Assembly (NCBI RefSeq): GCF_947039875.1
Contig: NZ_CAMRAN010000009.1
Coordinates: 1 to 64,000 of the forward strand
Length of the DNA stretch: 64,000 nucleotides
Source of the DNA: an uncultured Photobacterium sp.
GTDB lineage: Bacteria > Pseudomonadota > Gammaproteobacteria > Enterobacterales > Vibrionaceae
Reading direction: 5' to 3'
The number at the start of each line of letters is the position of its first letter. The first letter of the stretch is position 1. Of the stretch, positions 30,192 through 39,364 are shown piece by piece. Under the pieces are notes generated by a model. The model saw only the letters and a list, made by a program, of their open reading frames with translations, had not been told where the DNA came from and ran no database searches. The translations under genes were made by a program, and so were the position numbers.

Positions 30192-30839
30192 TTATTTTGC
30201 TAAGCTAGTAGTATCAAACAACAAGAAAGCATCATGTACGCCTTGAATTAACATTTGCATACCGATAACCGTTAAAATCAATCCCATTAGACGCGTGGTA
30301 ATTGTGATCCCCGCTTCACCGACTTTATCGACCAATTTAGGACCATAAAGAAAGCACACAAGGGTAATTAAACATAAGGTCGCAAAAGCTACAATTGTAA
30401 TGATCGTATGTAGAAATGAACCTGAAGCTGAGTAATTCATCGCTGTCGCAATAGTACCTGGGCCTGCAAGAATCGGTAATGCCAGTGGCGAAATAGAAAT
30501 GTCTTTTTCGTCGTTAGTATCATCAGTTTTCGATTCAGAATGCATTTTTGAACTATCACCTTGTAACATATGATAGCCGACTAGAAAGACTAAAATACCG
30601 CCGGATAATCGTAGAGCTGGTAGGGTAATACTGAATAATTCAAAGATCCCTTTACCTAAAAGACAGAAGGTGGCGATGATAAAAAAAGCGGCGGTAAGGG
30701 CTTTGTAGGCAGTCTTTTTACGTTGCTCTGGCGTTTGACTTCCTGTCATGCCGACAAAAACAGCGGTATTGGCAATGGGATTCATCATGGCAAAGAAACC
30801 CATAAATACCGTGACTGTCATTGTAGTAATATCGTGCAT
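30192..30839 (-). CDS. MarC family integral membrane protein (YhgN-like)
   Basis: This protein of about 215 residues has six transmembrane segments and a hydrophilic acidic loop near 105-120 (ESKTDDTNDEKD). Family blocks are FFAMMNPIANTAVFVG in the first helix pair, LRLSGGILVFLVGYHML, and PLALPILAGPGTIATAM. Despite the MarC name, no multidrug role is established. The ATG at 30839 is preceded by AAAGGATGG and is preferred over one two codons upstream. Confidence 0.88.
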   Translation of the reverse strand: MHDITTMTVTVFMGFFAMMNPIANTAVFVGMTGSQTPEQRKKTAYKALTAAFFIIATFCLLGKGIFELFSITLPALRLSGGILVFLVGYHMLQGDSSKMHSESKTDDTNDEKDISISPLALPILAGPGTIATAMNYSASGSFLHTIITIVAFATLCLITLVCFLYGPKLVDKVGEAGITITTRLMGLILTVIGMQMLIQGVHDAFLLFDTTSLAK

Positions 30840-31063
30840 AACCATCCTTTTGGTTAAAAATTTGTTATTGATTTTATTACAATAGCATGGATTTTTAGGT
30901 TATGAACGTAAATATATATAGGAAGTGAATAATATAAAAGTAATCACTAAAATAGGGGGGATATTTATTTTTATATTACATTTTGAATGAATAGCGATAT
31001 TCGCCATTGCTACGATGTCCGTGTTTTTAATAGAGGTTTGCGTTACTATGCGCGCAAGAAAAC

Positions 31064-31399
31064 ATGGCGATGATAAATATGACCATAGATATAACCAATA
31101 TAAGCACGGAACCGGATCCAACCATGACTTGCAGTACGTGCCAAGCATGCTGTTGTCGTTTGGAAGTAATGATCATTACAGACACAGGTGTACCTGAAGA
31201 ATACATTGATATTGATGAGTGGGGCGGTGAAGTGATGCTACGCCTTGACGATGGCTGGTGTGCCGCTGTTGATCGCGATACTTTGCTTTGTACTATTTAT
31301 GAAAATCGACCGTGGATTTGCCGTGAGTTTGAAATGGGCTCGTATGAGTGCAGTATAGAACGAGCAACAATGCCACCACGAGCACCACAGCAAGATTAA
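31064..31399 (+). CDS. YkgJ family cysteine-cluster protein
   Basis: This is a protein of at most 111 residues with the cysteine pattern CSTCQACC near residue 23, a later CAAVD...LLCTIYENRPWICREFEMG block, and a final C, as in the YkgJ/zinc-iron-chelating family. It probably binds a metal or Fe-S centre; the function is unknown. The start is unclear: in-frame ATGs lie at 31064, 31076 and 31124, none with a strong ribosome-binding site. The shortest form would begin just before the cysteine motif, as in several family members. Confidence 0.78.
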   Translation: MAMINMTIDITNISTEPDPTMTCSTCQACCCRLEVMIITDTGVPEEYIDIDEWGGEVMLRLDDGWCAAVDRDTLLCTIYENRPWICREFEMGSYECSIERATMPPRAPQQD

Positions 31400-31431
31400 A
31401 AGTAAGTCGATCGCTATTTTATATAATCTTT

Positions 31432-31475
31432 CAAACAATAACCAAGGTATATTCAGCTACCTTGATTATTGTTTG
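31432..31475. terminator. Bidirectional terminator between YkgJ gene and thiE
   Basis: CAAACAATAACCAAGGTA pairs with TACCTTGATTATTGTTTG, with a single mismatch and a short loop. It lies between convergent genes and ends the thi operon on the minus strand. Confidence 0.85.
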
Positions 31476-31508
31476 TTATTTATATTTATTGTAGAAACTA
31501 ACGTTATT

Positions 31509-32180
31509 CTATTTATTTTGATGTTGTTTATTCGTGCTTATGGCGGCTAATATTTCTATTGTCGCTTGGCAAGGATTGTCGGCATGACTTATTGCTGAAA
31601 CAATCGCAACCCCATCAGCTCCTGCTGTCATCACTTCAGTTAAATTAGTGTGATTAATGCCACCAATCGCCACAATCGGAAATGGGCATATTGCTGCTGC
31701 ACGTTGCAGACCTTCCAATCCCCAATGAGTGATCAGATTGGTTTTAGTCGCTGTTGCAAAAATAGCGCTAAGTCCAATGTAATCAATCGGTAGACTGGCG
31801 CAGTCGGTGAGTTGTTGCTCAGTTTCAATTGACAGTCCAAGCAGTTTATCTTTACCTAATAGTTGTCGCGCCAGTGCAACAGGCATATCCGTTTGGCCTA
31901 AATGTACCCCATCAGCATCCACCGCTAAGGCAACATCTACTCGATCATTAATGATTAAGGGGATATGACGACCTGTTGCCGTATAAGCCTGTTGCAGAAT
32001 CGCTTTAACGGTTTGAGCGCGCTGAATAAATGCCCGTACATCACCGTGTTTTTCACGAATTTGTACCATTGTCACACCACCCGCAACGGCTTCACGGACA
32101 ACATGTTCAAGGGTGGTCAGGTTTTGTTGATCATCAGTGACTAAATACAATAAGTAAGGATTGTGATTGCGGGTTATCAT
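31509..32180 (-). CDS. thiE: Thiamine-phosphate synthase ThiE
   Basis: This is a 223-residue TIM-barrel enzyme that joins HMP-pyrophosphate and thiazole phosphate to give thiamine phosphate. Visible motifs are VQIREKHGD near residue 40, [23 protein letters not shown] for pyrophosphate and Mg binding, and a C-terminal [14 protein letters not shown] phosphate loop. It overlaps thiM by 4 bases and is the last gene of the riboswitch-controlled operon. Confidence 0.94.
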   Translation of the reverse strand: MITRNHNPYLLYLVTDDQQNLTTLEHVVREAVAGGVTMVQIREKHGDVRAFIQRAQTVKAILQQAYTATGRHIPLIINDRVDVALAVDADGVHLGQTDMPVALARQLLGKDKLLGLSIETEQQLTDCASLPIDYIGLSAIFATATKTNLITHWGLEGLQRAAAICPFPIVAIGGINHTNLTEVMTAGADGVAIVSAISHADNPCQATIEILAAISTNKQHQNK

Positions 32181-33010
32181 GACGCTACTACTGCCATATT
32201 TAGTCGCTGCTGAATTTGCTCGGCACTGATTTGATATAAAACATCAATAATATTGAGCTGTAATGATGCAGGACCTGCTGATTGTTCTGCTGCAATTTCA
32301 CCTGCAATGGCATAGATTGCAGTAGCCGCCAGCCCTGAAGTTTCACCAATAGCCGCAAATGCACCTGTTAATGCGGTTAATGAACAGCCCATACCAGTGA
32401 CATAAGGCATCATCTGATGACCATTACTAAGGCTGATGGTCTGTGACGCTGTCACTATATAATCAATTTCACCTGAGATAACCACATTGGCATGGTACTG
32501 CGCGACTAACGCTTGTGCGGCGGTTAATGCGGTATCACTGCTATCAAGCGCATCAACGCCTTTGGTTTGGCTGGTTTCACCTGCAAGGGCAATGATTTCA
32601 GATGCATTACCACGAATGATCAGATTATTGGCATTCGCTGCCAGAGTGCGGGCAGTTTGGGTGCGTAATACACTTGCGCCACAGCCGACAGGATCTAACA
32701 CTATCGGCTTATTATTGGCATTAGCTTGTTCAACGGCAAATAGCATCCGTTCAATCCATTCATTATCAAGGGTGCCAATATTGATCACTAATGATCCTGC
32801 AATGTGCATCATCTCAGCCATTTCTTGACGTGAGTGCGCCATAATAGGTGACGCGCCAATGGCTAATAAAGCGTTAGCAGTATTGTTCATCACTACATAA
32901 TTGGTGATATTAACCACTAATGGTTTTTGTTCTCTGACCAGCGCCAGTGCCGTGATAATGCTTTCAGTTAATGAAGCTGAAGTCGCTGTGTGTTGTGATG
33001 AGTTATGCAT
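32177..33010 (-). CDS. thiM: Hydroxyethylthiazole kinase ThiM
   Basis: This is a kinase of about 277 residues that phosphorylates thiazole alcohol for salvage. Family signatures are [30 protein letters not shown] near the N-terminus, LDPVGCGAS, the NASEI block and the active-site GMGCSLTA near residue 205. I chose ATG 33010, which has CAGGAGCT 9 bases upstream and overlaps the tenA stop by 8 bases. An upstream in-frame extension lies inside tenA and is unlikely. Confidence 0.94.
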   Translation of the reverse strand: MHNSSQHTATSASLTESIITALALVREQKPLVVNITNYVVMNNTANALLAIGASPIMAHSRQEMAEMMHIAGSLVINIGTLDNEWIERMLFAVEQANANNKPIVLDPVGCGASVLRTQTARTLAANANNLIIRGNASEIIALAGETSQTKGVDALDSSDTALTAAQALVAQYHANVVISGEIDYIVTASQTISLSNGHQMMPYVTGMGCSLTALTGAFAAIGETSGLAATAIYAIAGEIAAEQSAGPASLQLNIIDVLYQISAEQIQQRLNMAVVAS

Positions 33011-33716
33011 TATCGACAGCTCCTGATTTATGGTTAATAGCCCTTGTGTTGCTAGTTCCGGCATTGAGCCCTTGTTGCCAGAAGGCTATTTCCATTTCGG
33101 TTGCGACTTTAAAGGTTTGAACCAGTTGCTGACCTCGTTGACTGTGTAGCGAAATTTCTGCAAGGAGGTTATTAAGGTATATCGTCGCGGTGGCAACTCC
33201 TTGTTGATACTCTTCACCGCTATATAATGCAATCCAGCTATGGTAGGGATTATTGTCAAACACGGTTTTTGTATCATTAGCTAGTAAGTTGCCAATTTCC
33301 GCATAGCCAATCGCACACGGCGCAAGAGCGACATATAAATCAATGATATCCCCCTGCATACCTGCATCTAATACATAACGGGTGTAAGCCACTGTTGCGA
33401 CATCTTCTGGCTCTTGTTCCATATCTTGTTCGGTTAAATGCCAAGCGCCACAGTAATCAATATGGTGCGCAATTTCATGATCCAATAAAGCGGCCACACT
33501 TGGTAGCGCTCGACGCATATCAGCTAAAGTACGAGCTTTGTAAATCGCTAACGCATAAGCGCGTGCATATTGTTTTAAGAATAAAAAATCTTGCTTTAAA
33601 TAATGCATAAAACAATGGTGAGGCAGTGTACCTTGGCTAAGTTGCATCACAAATGGGTGCTGGGTATAAGTGGTCCATTGGGGTTGGCAAGCATCAATTA
33701 AATCTTGGTATGTCAT
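33003..33716 (-). CDS. tenA: Thiaminase II / aminopyrimidine aminohydrolase TenA
   Basis: This is a 237-residue all-helical TenA. The enzyme hydrolyses aminomethyl-HMP from degraded thiamin to HMP for salvage. Seen are the N-terminal [27 protein letters not shown], and an [13 protein letters not shown] block with the conserved Cys and Glu region. The Shine-Dalgarno AAGGAGAG precedes the ATG. Its place next to a thiY-type binding protein fits recovery of base-degraded thiamin from the environment. Confidence 0.92.
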   Translation of the reverse strand: MTYQDLIDACQPQWTTYTQHPFVMQLSQGTLPHHCFMHYLKQDFLFLKQYARAYALAIYKARTLADMRRALPSVAALLDHEIAHHIDYCGAWHLTEQDMEQEPEDVATVAYTRYVLDAGMQGDIIDLYVALAPCAIGYAEIGNLLANDTKTVFDNNPYHSWIALYSGEEYQQGVATATIYLNNLLAEISLHSQRGQQLVQTFKVATEMEIAFWQQGLNAGTSNTRAINHKSGAVDNA

Positions 33717-33727
33717 GTGATCTCTCC

Positions 33728-34690
33728 TTAGAAGCTGCCAATATAATTTTTAGCTTGGGGCAGTTGCGTTATAACGTGGTGTTTAAATAGAAATTGGGCG
33801 TAATCATCGTAGCGTTTAAAATCAACAGCCGCAGGACGCAAAGCAAACCGCGTTAAAGTGTCGTTCCATGCATTATGGTTAAGCTTGTTATCTAACGTAT
33901 CGGGTGCGTATTGAATAAACTGTTTCCACGCAGCATCTGGATGATTGATGATATAGGTGGTTGCTTGTGCGATAGCAGTATTAAAAGCGGTGATCGCTTG
34001 GCGGTTATAATGTTTGCTGTTGGCAACAAAGATCAATTCATCATAGCTAGGAATACCGTTCTCTTCAGGGAAAAATGATGTAGTTGGGTAGCCCTCTAAC
34101 GCTAATTGATTGGTTTCAAAGTTACGTAATCCGCCCCAAATAGCATCAACTTTCCCTGATGCTAATGAAGATGATAGCGCCCAGCCGACATTAACGATAT
34201 TGACATCGCTTAGTTTCACTCCGTGATCAGCAAGCATGGTGCCAATAGTTGCATCTTCATTACCTGCGACTGAAATACCAATGGTTTTACCTTTCAGTTG
34301 TGGTAAATCAGTGATGCCACTTTTCTTTAATACCATCAATGTATTAAGCGGTGTCGCAATCAGAGTGGCGGTTTTAATTAAAGGTAAGCCAGCAGCGACA
34401 TCAATCGTTAAATTGGGTTGATAAGAAACGGCAAGATCGATTTTATTGGCGGCGACTAATTTCGGTGGTAATGATGGATCGGCAGGTTGCTGAATATCAA
34501 CCTCGATTCCATGCTGTTTAAAATACCCCCGTTCTTGGGCAATAATAATCGGACCATGATTTGGGTTAACAAACCAATCAAGCATTAGGCTTACTTTGGT
34601 GAGCTTTTGGGAAGCGGTTGCAGCTTCTGCACTCACTGATAGGCCAAACAGCAATAACATTGTTGAAGTAATTAACAAAATACGTTTCAC
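33728..34690 (-). CDS. thiY: Thiamin-precursor ABC transporter binding protein ThiY-like
   Basis: This is a 320-residue periplasmic protein of the NMT1/THI5-like family with an N-terminal signal peptide (cleavage near AEAA). The LMLDWFVNPNHGPIIIAQERGYF stretch is typical of pyrimidine-precursor binding proteins, and GKTIGISVAG follows near 140. Family members bind formylaminopyrimidine (FAMP). The gene order with thiX, thiZ and tenA supports pyrimidine salvage rather than thiamin itself. Confidence 0.88.
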   Translation of the reverse strand: MKRILLITSTMLLLFGLSVSAEAATASQKLTKVSLMLDWFVNPNHGPIIIAQERGYFKQHGIEVDIQQPADPSLPPKLVAANKIDLAVSYQPNLTIDVAAGLPLIKTATLIATPLNTLMVLKKSGITDLPQLKGKTIGISVAGNEDATIGTMLADHGVKLSDVNIVNVGWALSSSLASGKVDAIWGGLRNFETNQLALEGYPTTSFFPEENGIPSYDELIFVANSKHYNRQAITAFNTAIAQATTYIINHPDAAWKQFIQYAPDTLDNKLNHNAWNDTLTRFALRPAAVDFKRYDDYAQFLFKHHVITQLPQAKNYIGSF

Positions 34691-34760
34691 AATAGATCCT
34701 TTAAATATTAAGTATTAAATGAGTACTGGTTACAATTTTCTATTTAAGCGGGGTTTACGG

Positions 34761-35558
34761 TTACCACGGGATTAGGCGTTTTAATAATCTGTCCGTGATG
34801 AAATACAGCGATATTGATAACAGTGATAAAATAAATAGCGCGGCAAACATTTCATCAATCATCATCCGTGCATTGGCTTGCAACATTAAATAACCTAAGC
34901 CTTTGCTCGCGCCCACCCATTCGCCAGCGACTGCGCCAATCGGAGCAATAACCACCGCGACTCGAATGCCAGAAGCTAGTGCCGGTAAAGCAGCAGGAAA
35001 GCGAATATATTTAAGTTGTTGCCATTTAGTCGCGCCCATGGTGGCGGATAATTCAAGGTAACCGGTGGGGGTATTGCGTAAGCCGTCATAACAGCATGTG
35101 GTGACAGGGAAAAAGATAATTAACGCTGCCATTACTACTTTAGAACCAATGCCATAGCCTAACCACAGCATTAATACCGGAGCGATAGCAAACACAGGGA
35201 TGGCTTGACTGGCAATCAGTAATGGTAATAACCATCGTTTAACGGGTTTAAACAGCAGCATTTGTAAGGCAAAAAATAGCCCTAATGATAAACCGAGTAT
35301 CAGCCCTAGAATGATCTCTTGGCTGGTCACCCATGTATTGCTTAACAGAACGTCATAGCGGGAGACTAACCGCTGCGCTACAGCCAATGGCGGCGGTAAA
35401 ATAAAGCTCGGTAAGTGAAACACCATTACGGTGAGTTGCCATAATCCAAGTAGCACGCTAATACTGACCAGTAATCGTATCGGTGTTGCAAGTTCACGCT
35501 GTGGGTGCCGTTGTTGATACGGCGATTTGGTAGCGATTAAACGGGTAATATCAGTCAT
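34761..35558 (-). CDS. thiX: ABC transporter permease ThiX
   Basis: This is a permease of about 265 residues with five or six transmembrane segments. It carries the EAA-like loop (ELSATMGATKWQQLKYIRFPAALPALASG) that docks to the ATPase. It belongs to the nitrate/taurine/pyrimidine transporter group. The ATG at 35558 overlaps the thiZ stop by 8 bases. A longer in-frame reading starts inside thiZ and lacks support. Confidence 0.88.
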   Translation of the reverse strand: MTDITRLIATKSPYQQRHPQRELATPIRLLVSISVLLGLWQLTVMVFHLPSFILPPPLAVAQRLVSRYDVLLSNTWVTSQEIILGLILGLSLGLFFALQMLLFKPVKRWLLPLLIASQAIPVFAIAPVLMLWLGYGIGSKVVMAALIIFFPVTTCCYDGLRNTPTGYLELSATMGATKWQQLKYIRFPAALPALASGIRVAVVIAPIGAVAGEWVGASKGLGYLMLQANARMMIDEMFAALFILSLLSISLYFITDRLLKRLIPW

Positions 35559-36318
35559 GATCGTGTGCCAATATGTCAAAAATACGTTGCTGGTGGCTGG
35601 CTGATTCAGCATCAAAGCGCCGTGGTGGTAATGATGCGGGTAACGATAGCGCCGTTGCAAAAGCTGGCTCGCCTTGCAAAATATATAGCTGATCACTTAA
35701 TCGAATTGCTTCTTGAGGATCATGAGTTATCAGCACCACGGTTTTGTGCTTGAGTAATTTCACAAACAGATCTTGGAGGCGATAACGGGTGACTGCATCG
35801 AGTGCTGAAAACGGCTCATCCATTAATACAATCGGTTGGTCTTGTAATAGTGTTCTTGCAAGAGCGACTCGTTGGCGCATACCGCCCGATAATTGTTGTG
35901 GTAGTAGTTGATGCTTATCCGCTAAACCAACATGTTCTAATAATGTCATAGCCCGTTGTTTTAGATTAGGTGTTGAGTTGTGATGACCAAATTTACTGCT
36001 AACACAGACATTGTCTAACACCGTTAACCAAGGCAATAACAGATCTTGTTGTGCCATATAAGCTACTCGCCCTGTTAAAGGCTGATTATCTGAAATAATC
36101 AGTTGACCTTGCCATTGTGTACTTTCGGTGAGTAATCCGGCTAAAAATTTGATCAACGTACTTTTACCACAGCCACTTTTACCGACCAGACAAGTCCATT
36201 TATTAGCGGCAATGGTTAAATTTAGGTTCTCAATCACCGCGTTATTTGTATTTGAACGGGGGCTTGAGTGATAGCGTAAACTGCCATTAGTAATAGCTAT
36301 TTCCAGATCAGCGGACAT
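35551..36318 (-). CDS. thiZ: ABC transporter ATP-binding protein ThiZ
   Basis: This is an ATPase of about 255 residues energising the ThiXY importer. Walker A is GKSGCGKS near residue 45, the signature is LSGGMRQR near 135, Walker B is IVLMDEPFSALDAVT, and the switch His is in VLITHDPQEA. The ATG at 36318 lies in the last codons of thiD; a TTG five codons upstream is possible. It is typical of the nitrate/sulfonate-type ATPases. Confidence 0.9.
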   Translation of the reverse strand: MSADLEIAITNGSLRYHSSPRSNTNNAVIENLNLTIAANKWTCLVGKSGCGKSTLIKFLAGLLTESTQWQGQLIISDNQPLTGRVAYMAQQDLLLPWLTVLDNVCVSSKFGHHNSTPNLKQRAMTLLEHVGLADKHQLLPQQLSGGMRQRVALARTLLQDQPIVLMDEPFSALDAVTRYRLQDLFVKLLKHKTVVLITHDPQEAIRLSDQLYILQGEPAFATALSLPASLPPRRFDAESASHQQRIFDILAHDHD

Positions 36319-37150
36319 GATGATGACCTGCAAAAAAGTGATTCACAGGGCCGTGACCATGACCAACATTGAGTTCATCGGCGGCGGTTATGGCAGCGGT
36401 AATGTAGCGTTTAGCCAAGGTAGTTGCCGTTGTAAGATCATTACCTTGGGCTAAATAAGACGCGATAGCCGCAGATAGGGTACAACCAGTGCCGTGGGTG
36501 TTGTTGGTATGAATACGAGGGGTTGTCAGTTCAATAACGTCAGTGGCAAGAATCAGTAAATCAGTGCTAGCACTACTTTGTTCTAAATGCCCACCTTTGA
36601 GTAACACTGCATGAGGATTAATCTCCCGCAATGCACTGATCATCGCTTGCATATCAGCCAGTGATTGTGGAATGTCTAAACCCGTTAATGCAGCAGCTTC
36701 TGGTAGATTAGGGGTAATAATATCAGCCAGTGGCAGTAATTCTGTTTTGAGGGTAGTAATGGCATGTTGTTGTAATAACACATCACCGCTGGTGGCAACC
36801 ATCACCGGATCAATAACTAAAAACTTCGGTTGGTAATGACGAATTTTTGCAGCAACCAGCCGAATAATATCACTGTCGGCGAGCATGCCAATCTTAACGG
36901 CTTGAATATTTAAATCGCTGAATACGGCGTCCAGCTGTTGCTCAACCATATCAAGAGGAATGGCTAGTATGCCGCTAACGCCTTGCGTATTTTGGGCGGT
37001 AATCGCCGTAATAACCGAGCAAGCATAACTACCTGTTGCTGAAATGGCTTTAATATCGGCTTGAATACCCGCGCCGCCGCCACTGTCTGATCCTGCAATC
37101 GTCAATACAATAGGGGTAGTTGTGTGATGCGATGATGGGGTGTGTGACAT
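36308..37150 (-). CDS. thiD: HMP/HMP-phosphate kinase ThiD
   Basis: This is a 280-residue ribokinase-fold enzyme giving HMP-pyrophosphate for ThiE. Motifs: TIAGSDSGGGAGIQADIKAI at residues 16-35, AVKIGMLAD, a PVMVATSGD stretch and the catalytic THGTGCTLSAAIA near 220. It is the first gene of the thi salvage operon and follows the TPP riboswitch by about 120 bases. Its last codons, a His run, overlap the thiZ start. Confidence 0.94.
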   Translation of the reverse strand: MSHTPSSHHTTTPIVLTIAGSDSGGGAGIQADIKAISATGSYACSVITAITAQNTQGVSGILAIPLDMVEQQLDAVFSDLNIQAVKIGMLADSDIIRLVAAKIRHYQPKFLVIDPVMVATSGDVLLQQHAITTLKTELLPLADIITPNLPEAAALTGLDIPQSLADMQAMISALREINPHAVLLKGGHLEQSSASTDLLILATDVIELTTPRIHTNNTHGTGCTLSAAIASYLAQGNDLTTATTLAKRYITAAITAADELNVGHGHGPVNHFFAGHHHVR

Positions 37151-37269
37151 ACTTCATTCCTTACGCGCTAGCATCAGGAACAAGTTATCAAGCGGGAAGT
37201 GTAAACTGCGGCATGAGAGTGTGCAGTTGACTTAGCTTGCATCTATTAACGTTGATAATCCGTTGATAG

Positions 37270-37352
37270 TTAGTTCCCTCCGCCAGTGCTAACTGGTTCA
37301 GGTTCAACGGGTCCCACCATTACAGTGATCTCAGCTTAACGCCCCCCGACTA
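37270..37352 (-). ncRNA. TPP riboswitch (THI element)
   Basis: Read on the minus strand, this has the highly conserved TPP-binding core. CGGGGGGC is followed by GCTGAGA, then ACCCGTTGAACCTGAACCAG, then TTAGCACTGGCGGAGGGAAC, all in the right order and spacing. It lies in the leader of thiD. Binding of thiamin pyrophosphate should switch off the operon, probably by translation or termination control. I did not identify the expression platform in the roughly 120 bases before thiD. Confidence 0.96.
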
Positions 37353-37361
37353 ATGGCAATT

Positions 37362-37390
37362 ATCCTAATTCAGAATAATTTAATTGTCAC
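37362..37390 (-). promoter_or_regulatory. Promoter of thi salvage operon
   Basis: On the minus strand, GTGACA and TAGGAT are spaced by 17 bases. Transcription would start about 7 bases downstream, right at the 5' edge of the riboswitch. Position makes it convincing although both boxes deviate from consensus. Confidence 0.6.
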
Positions 37391-37495
37391 TCTATTTTAT
37401 TAAGAAATAACACGTTACGAATACTACGCGAGATTGTTAATACATAATATATTAAATTGGTGAATGTTTTATTGTTGTGATGGGGTGTGGCTTTT

Positions 37496-37674
37496 TAATG
37501 GTTCAACGACTGTTATTTTTTCAAATGTTCCTCCACTATGCTCCTATGTTCATTCTTTCAGATAACCCATAGACCTAAACAACAGCCGTCACTCCCTACA
37601 GTGAATGCCCGCGAGGGCGATAGGGAATCTACTAACCGCGCGTTGAGTTTTTAAAGTAAAGATATGGCTGTCCT
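37496..37674. repeat. Diverged copy of the GGACAGCCATA-ended element
   Basis: This shares with 40122-40268 and 42706-42851 the TAATGGTTCAACGACTGT segment, the small GCCCgcgaGGGC hairpin with AGGGAATCTACT, and the right end TATGGCTGTCCT (37663-37674). The left end is degraded and about 60 extra bases are inserted. It lies upstream of the first attI-like block. Confidence 0.65.
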
Positions 37675-37761
37675 ATGCTCCTCCATTTTATGATTACGAT
37701 CGGAATTAATAACTAAAAATGTATCTGATTTATAATGATTTTCATATTATTGTGAGATAAA

Positions 37762-37814
37762 TATGGGCGCATGTTCAAAGAACAAATTCGGCAAGTTGTT
37801 AATATAATAAGTTG
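37762..37814 (+). other. attI-like block, copy 1
   Basis: The block ATGGGCGCATGTTCAAAG, AACAAATTCGGCAAGTTGTT, then a second GTTGTTA, ends at the first base of the DUF2971 cassette. Near-identical blocks occur at 41123-41176, where it lies just upstream of an intI remnant, and at 42938-42976. In the second case the arrangement (intI reversed, block, cassette) is that of an integron attI site. attI function is inferred from position, not shown. Confidence 0.55.
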
Positions 37815-37847
37815 TTAGCCATTCTCAATAAATTATGGAGAAAATTA

Positions 37848-38660
37848 GTGAGTTCAGTTTTTAAATATACCGAATACAGACCGGAGTTTTTTGATAATTT
37901 TTTCTTAAAAGTATCTCGCTTTGGTGAGTTTAATGACCCATTTGAAATGGTTATGGGCAATTACTTAAGTTCTCTTGATAAAGATGAACATGACCATATG
38001 ATGTCTTTGTCTACCTCTCTATCAGATCCTGCCTCATACTATGATTATGCATGGGATGCTCAGTGTGGTGTTAGGGCTACTGTCGGTGTGTTGTGCTTTG
38101 CATCTATTGAAGACAACCTTTTGATGTGGGCTCATTATGCTAACAATCATGCCGGCATTTGCATTGAGTTCGAAAGAGACGCTGATTTTTTCAATGGTAA
38201 ATATAAAAATGCTACGACTTTTCTTGGTGAGTACGTAGATGATCATTACCCAAATATTGGTGAACTGCGCGAAGTGAACTATACAATTGAACGCCCAACC
38301 TATATTGAGCCGAGTGAATTAGAGCATGATACAGAGTCTTGGTTTGTGAAGTCTCCTGAATGGAAGTATGAGCAAGAGCAAAGACTCCTGCTACCACTTG
38401 ATCTTGCCGAATATATCCCTGAACTAAATATCCCATTTTTCTCTGTAGAGCCGACAATGATTAAGTCAATTATTCTTGGTTGTCAAATGCCAGTAAGTAA
38501 GAAAAAAGAAATCGTAGAACAATGTTCAAAGTTTGGTATTAAAGTTCGTGAAGCGTTTGTGCACTCTCATCAATTTAAATTGGATATAGTGGATTACGAT
38601 AAATCAAATCAGAGTAAGTACCATAATATGTTCAACTTAAATCGTGTTACGTCATGGTGA
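37848..38660 (+). CDS. DUF2971 protein in an integron cassette
   Basis: This is a DUF2971 protein of about 270 residues, with FKYTEYRPEFF at the N-terminus, a LKVSRFGEFNDPFEM block and CFASIEDNLLMWAHYANNHAGICIEFE in the middle. The family is of unknown function and is frequent in mobile DNA and defence-rich regions. I chose GTG 37848, which has GGAG 7 bases upstream; an in-frame TTG at 37812 lies in the recombination junction. The cassette opens with GTTAGCC (37814) and closes with GGCTAAC (38669), exact reverse complements, followed by an attC-like site. Confidence 0.82.
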   Translation: MSSVFKYTEYRPEFFDNFFLKVSRFGEFNDPFEMVMGNYLSSLDKDEHDHMMSLSTSLSDPASYYDYAWDAQCGVRATVGVLCFASIEDNLLMWAHYANNHAGICIEFERDADFFNGKYKNATTFLGEYVDDHYPNIGELREVNYTIERPTYIEPSELEHDTESWFVKSPEWKYEQEQRLLLPLDLAEYIPELNIPFFSVEPTMIKSIILGCQMPVSKKKEIVEQCSKFGIKVREAFVHSHQFKLDIVDYDKSNQSKYHNMFNLNRVTSW

Positions 38661-38668
38661 TAGCGAAA

Positions 38669-38723
38669 GGCTAACAGATAAGGATATGTGTCGCGCAGCC
38701 GACACCTATCCGAAGTGTTGGAC
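38669..38723 (+). other. attC-like site, DUF2971 cassette
   Basis: This is 55 bp. It runs from GGCTAAC through AGATAAGGATATGTGTCG and a CGCAG loop to CCGACACCTATCC, then GAAGT and GTTGGAC. The arms are complementary, giving the R-L-loop-L-R layout of integron attC sites. GGCTAAC and GTTGGAC fit RYYYAAC/GTTRRRY except for one base in the first. Four more copies with the same 55-bp length follow cassettes at 39812, 42415, 43878 and 45559. Confidence 0.7.
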
Positions 38724-38781
38724 AAGCCCGAGCAATCTTATATAAGTAAATATTGCGAATATCATGAAGTGGCAGAAAAAT

Positions 38782-38818
38782 AGGACAGCCATAAAATATC
38801 TAAATATATGGCTGTCCT
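38782..38818. repeat. REP-like hairpin AGGACAGCCATA / TATGGCTGTCCT
   Basis: Two perfect 12-base inverted arms are separated by 13 AT-rich bases. The same motif flanks the RAYT gene at 48037-49056 and recurs at 39532, 40122, 42706 and 45775. Confidence 0.75.
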
Positions 38819-38913
38819 GTTTTTTGTAATTAGTGAAACATTTAAATTAGTCATTTACAGGATGTTTTGTGTGTAATCACAGAAATTTTTTTGATTTAAA
38901 TTATAGATATATA

Positions 38914-38929
38914 TGTGATTCTAGTCACA
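38914..38929. promoter_or_regulatory. CRP-type palindrome
   Basis: TGTGATTCTAGTCACA is a perfect TGTGA-N6-TCACA site, the CRP-cAMP consensus, 70 bases before the ATG of the 49-residue gene at 38999. The position suits activation. Confidence 0.55.
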
Positions 38930-38998
38930 TGGTGAGGATGTTTTATTAATTAAGATATTGTTACCAATTACGGTGATAAATATTAAGGAAACAATAAT

Positions 38999-39148
38999 AT
39001 GGCTGTAAAGCATTCTCCTTCAGGTATTGTTCATCAAGGAAATAAAGGTGGTCGAACGGGTTGTGGTTTTGATACAAAAAAAGAAGCCACCCACTGGACT
39101 GATTCACATAGTAAAATTACTTGTGACAGAAATGGTTGTAAGAATTAA
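38999..39148 (+). CDS. Small hypothetical protein, 49 residues
   Basis: This short gene runs from ATG 38999 to TAA 39146-39148, with an AAGGAA ribosome-binding site 8 bases upstream. The protein is hydrophilic and basic, begins MAVKHSPSGIVHQGNKGG and contains three Cys (GCGFD, ITCDRNGC) and several His. It has no signal peptide. I do not recognise the family. The upstream CRP-like site and the hairpin at 39162 support a real, separately transcribed gene. Confidence 0.6.
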   Translation: MAVKHSPSGIVHQGNKGGRTGCGFDTKKEATHWTDSHSKITCDRNGCKN

Positions 39149-39161
39149 ATAAGCTTAATTT

Positions 39162-39186
39162 CATGGGCGTATTTAAATATGCCCAT
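39162..39186 (+). terminator. Hairpin after small gene
   Basis: ATGGGCGTATTTA and the complementary end ATATGCCCAT form a stem 13 bases after the stop at 39148; there are only scattered Ts downstream. Confidence 0.5.
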
Positions 39187-39364
39187 TAATATTGTTTCAG
39201 TAGCAAAACATAATACGAATAGGTGATATTTGACCTTTAATTATTTCTTTGTGTGTATATTATTTGACATAAACCTATAAAATGGTTTTCCATTCTTTTT
39301 TGTTATTACATTGGTTGTATATTCCTCGAAAAATAAACTATAAAATTTACTCTAAGGTAATGTA

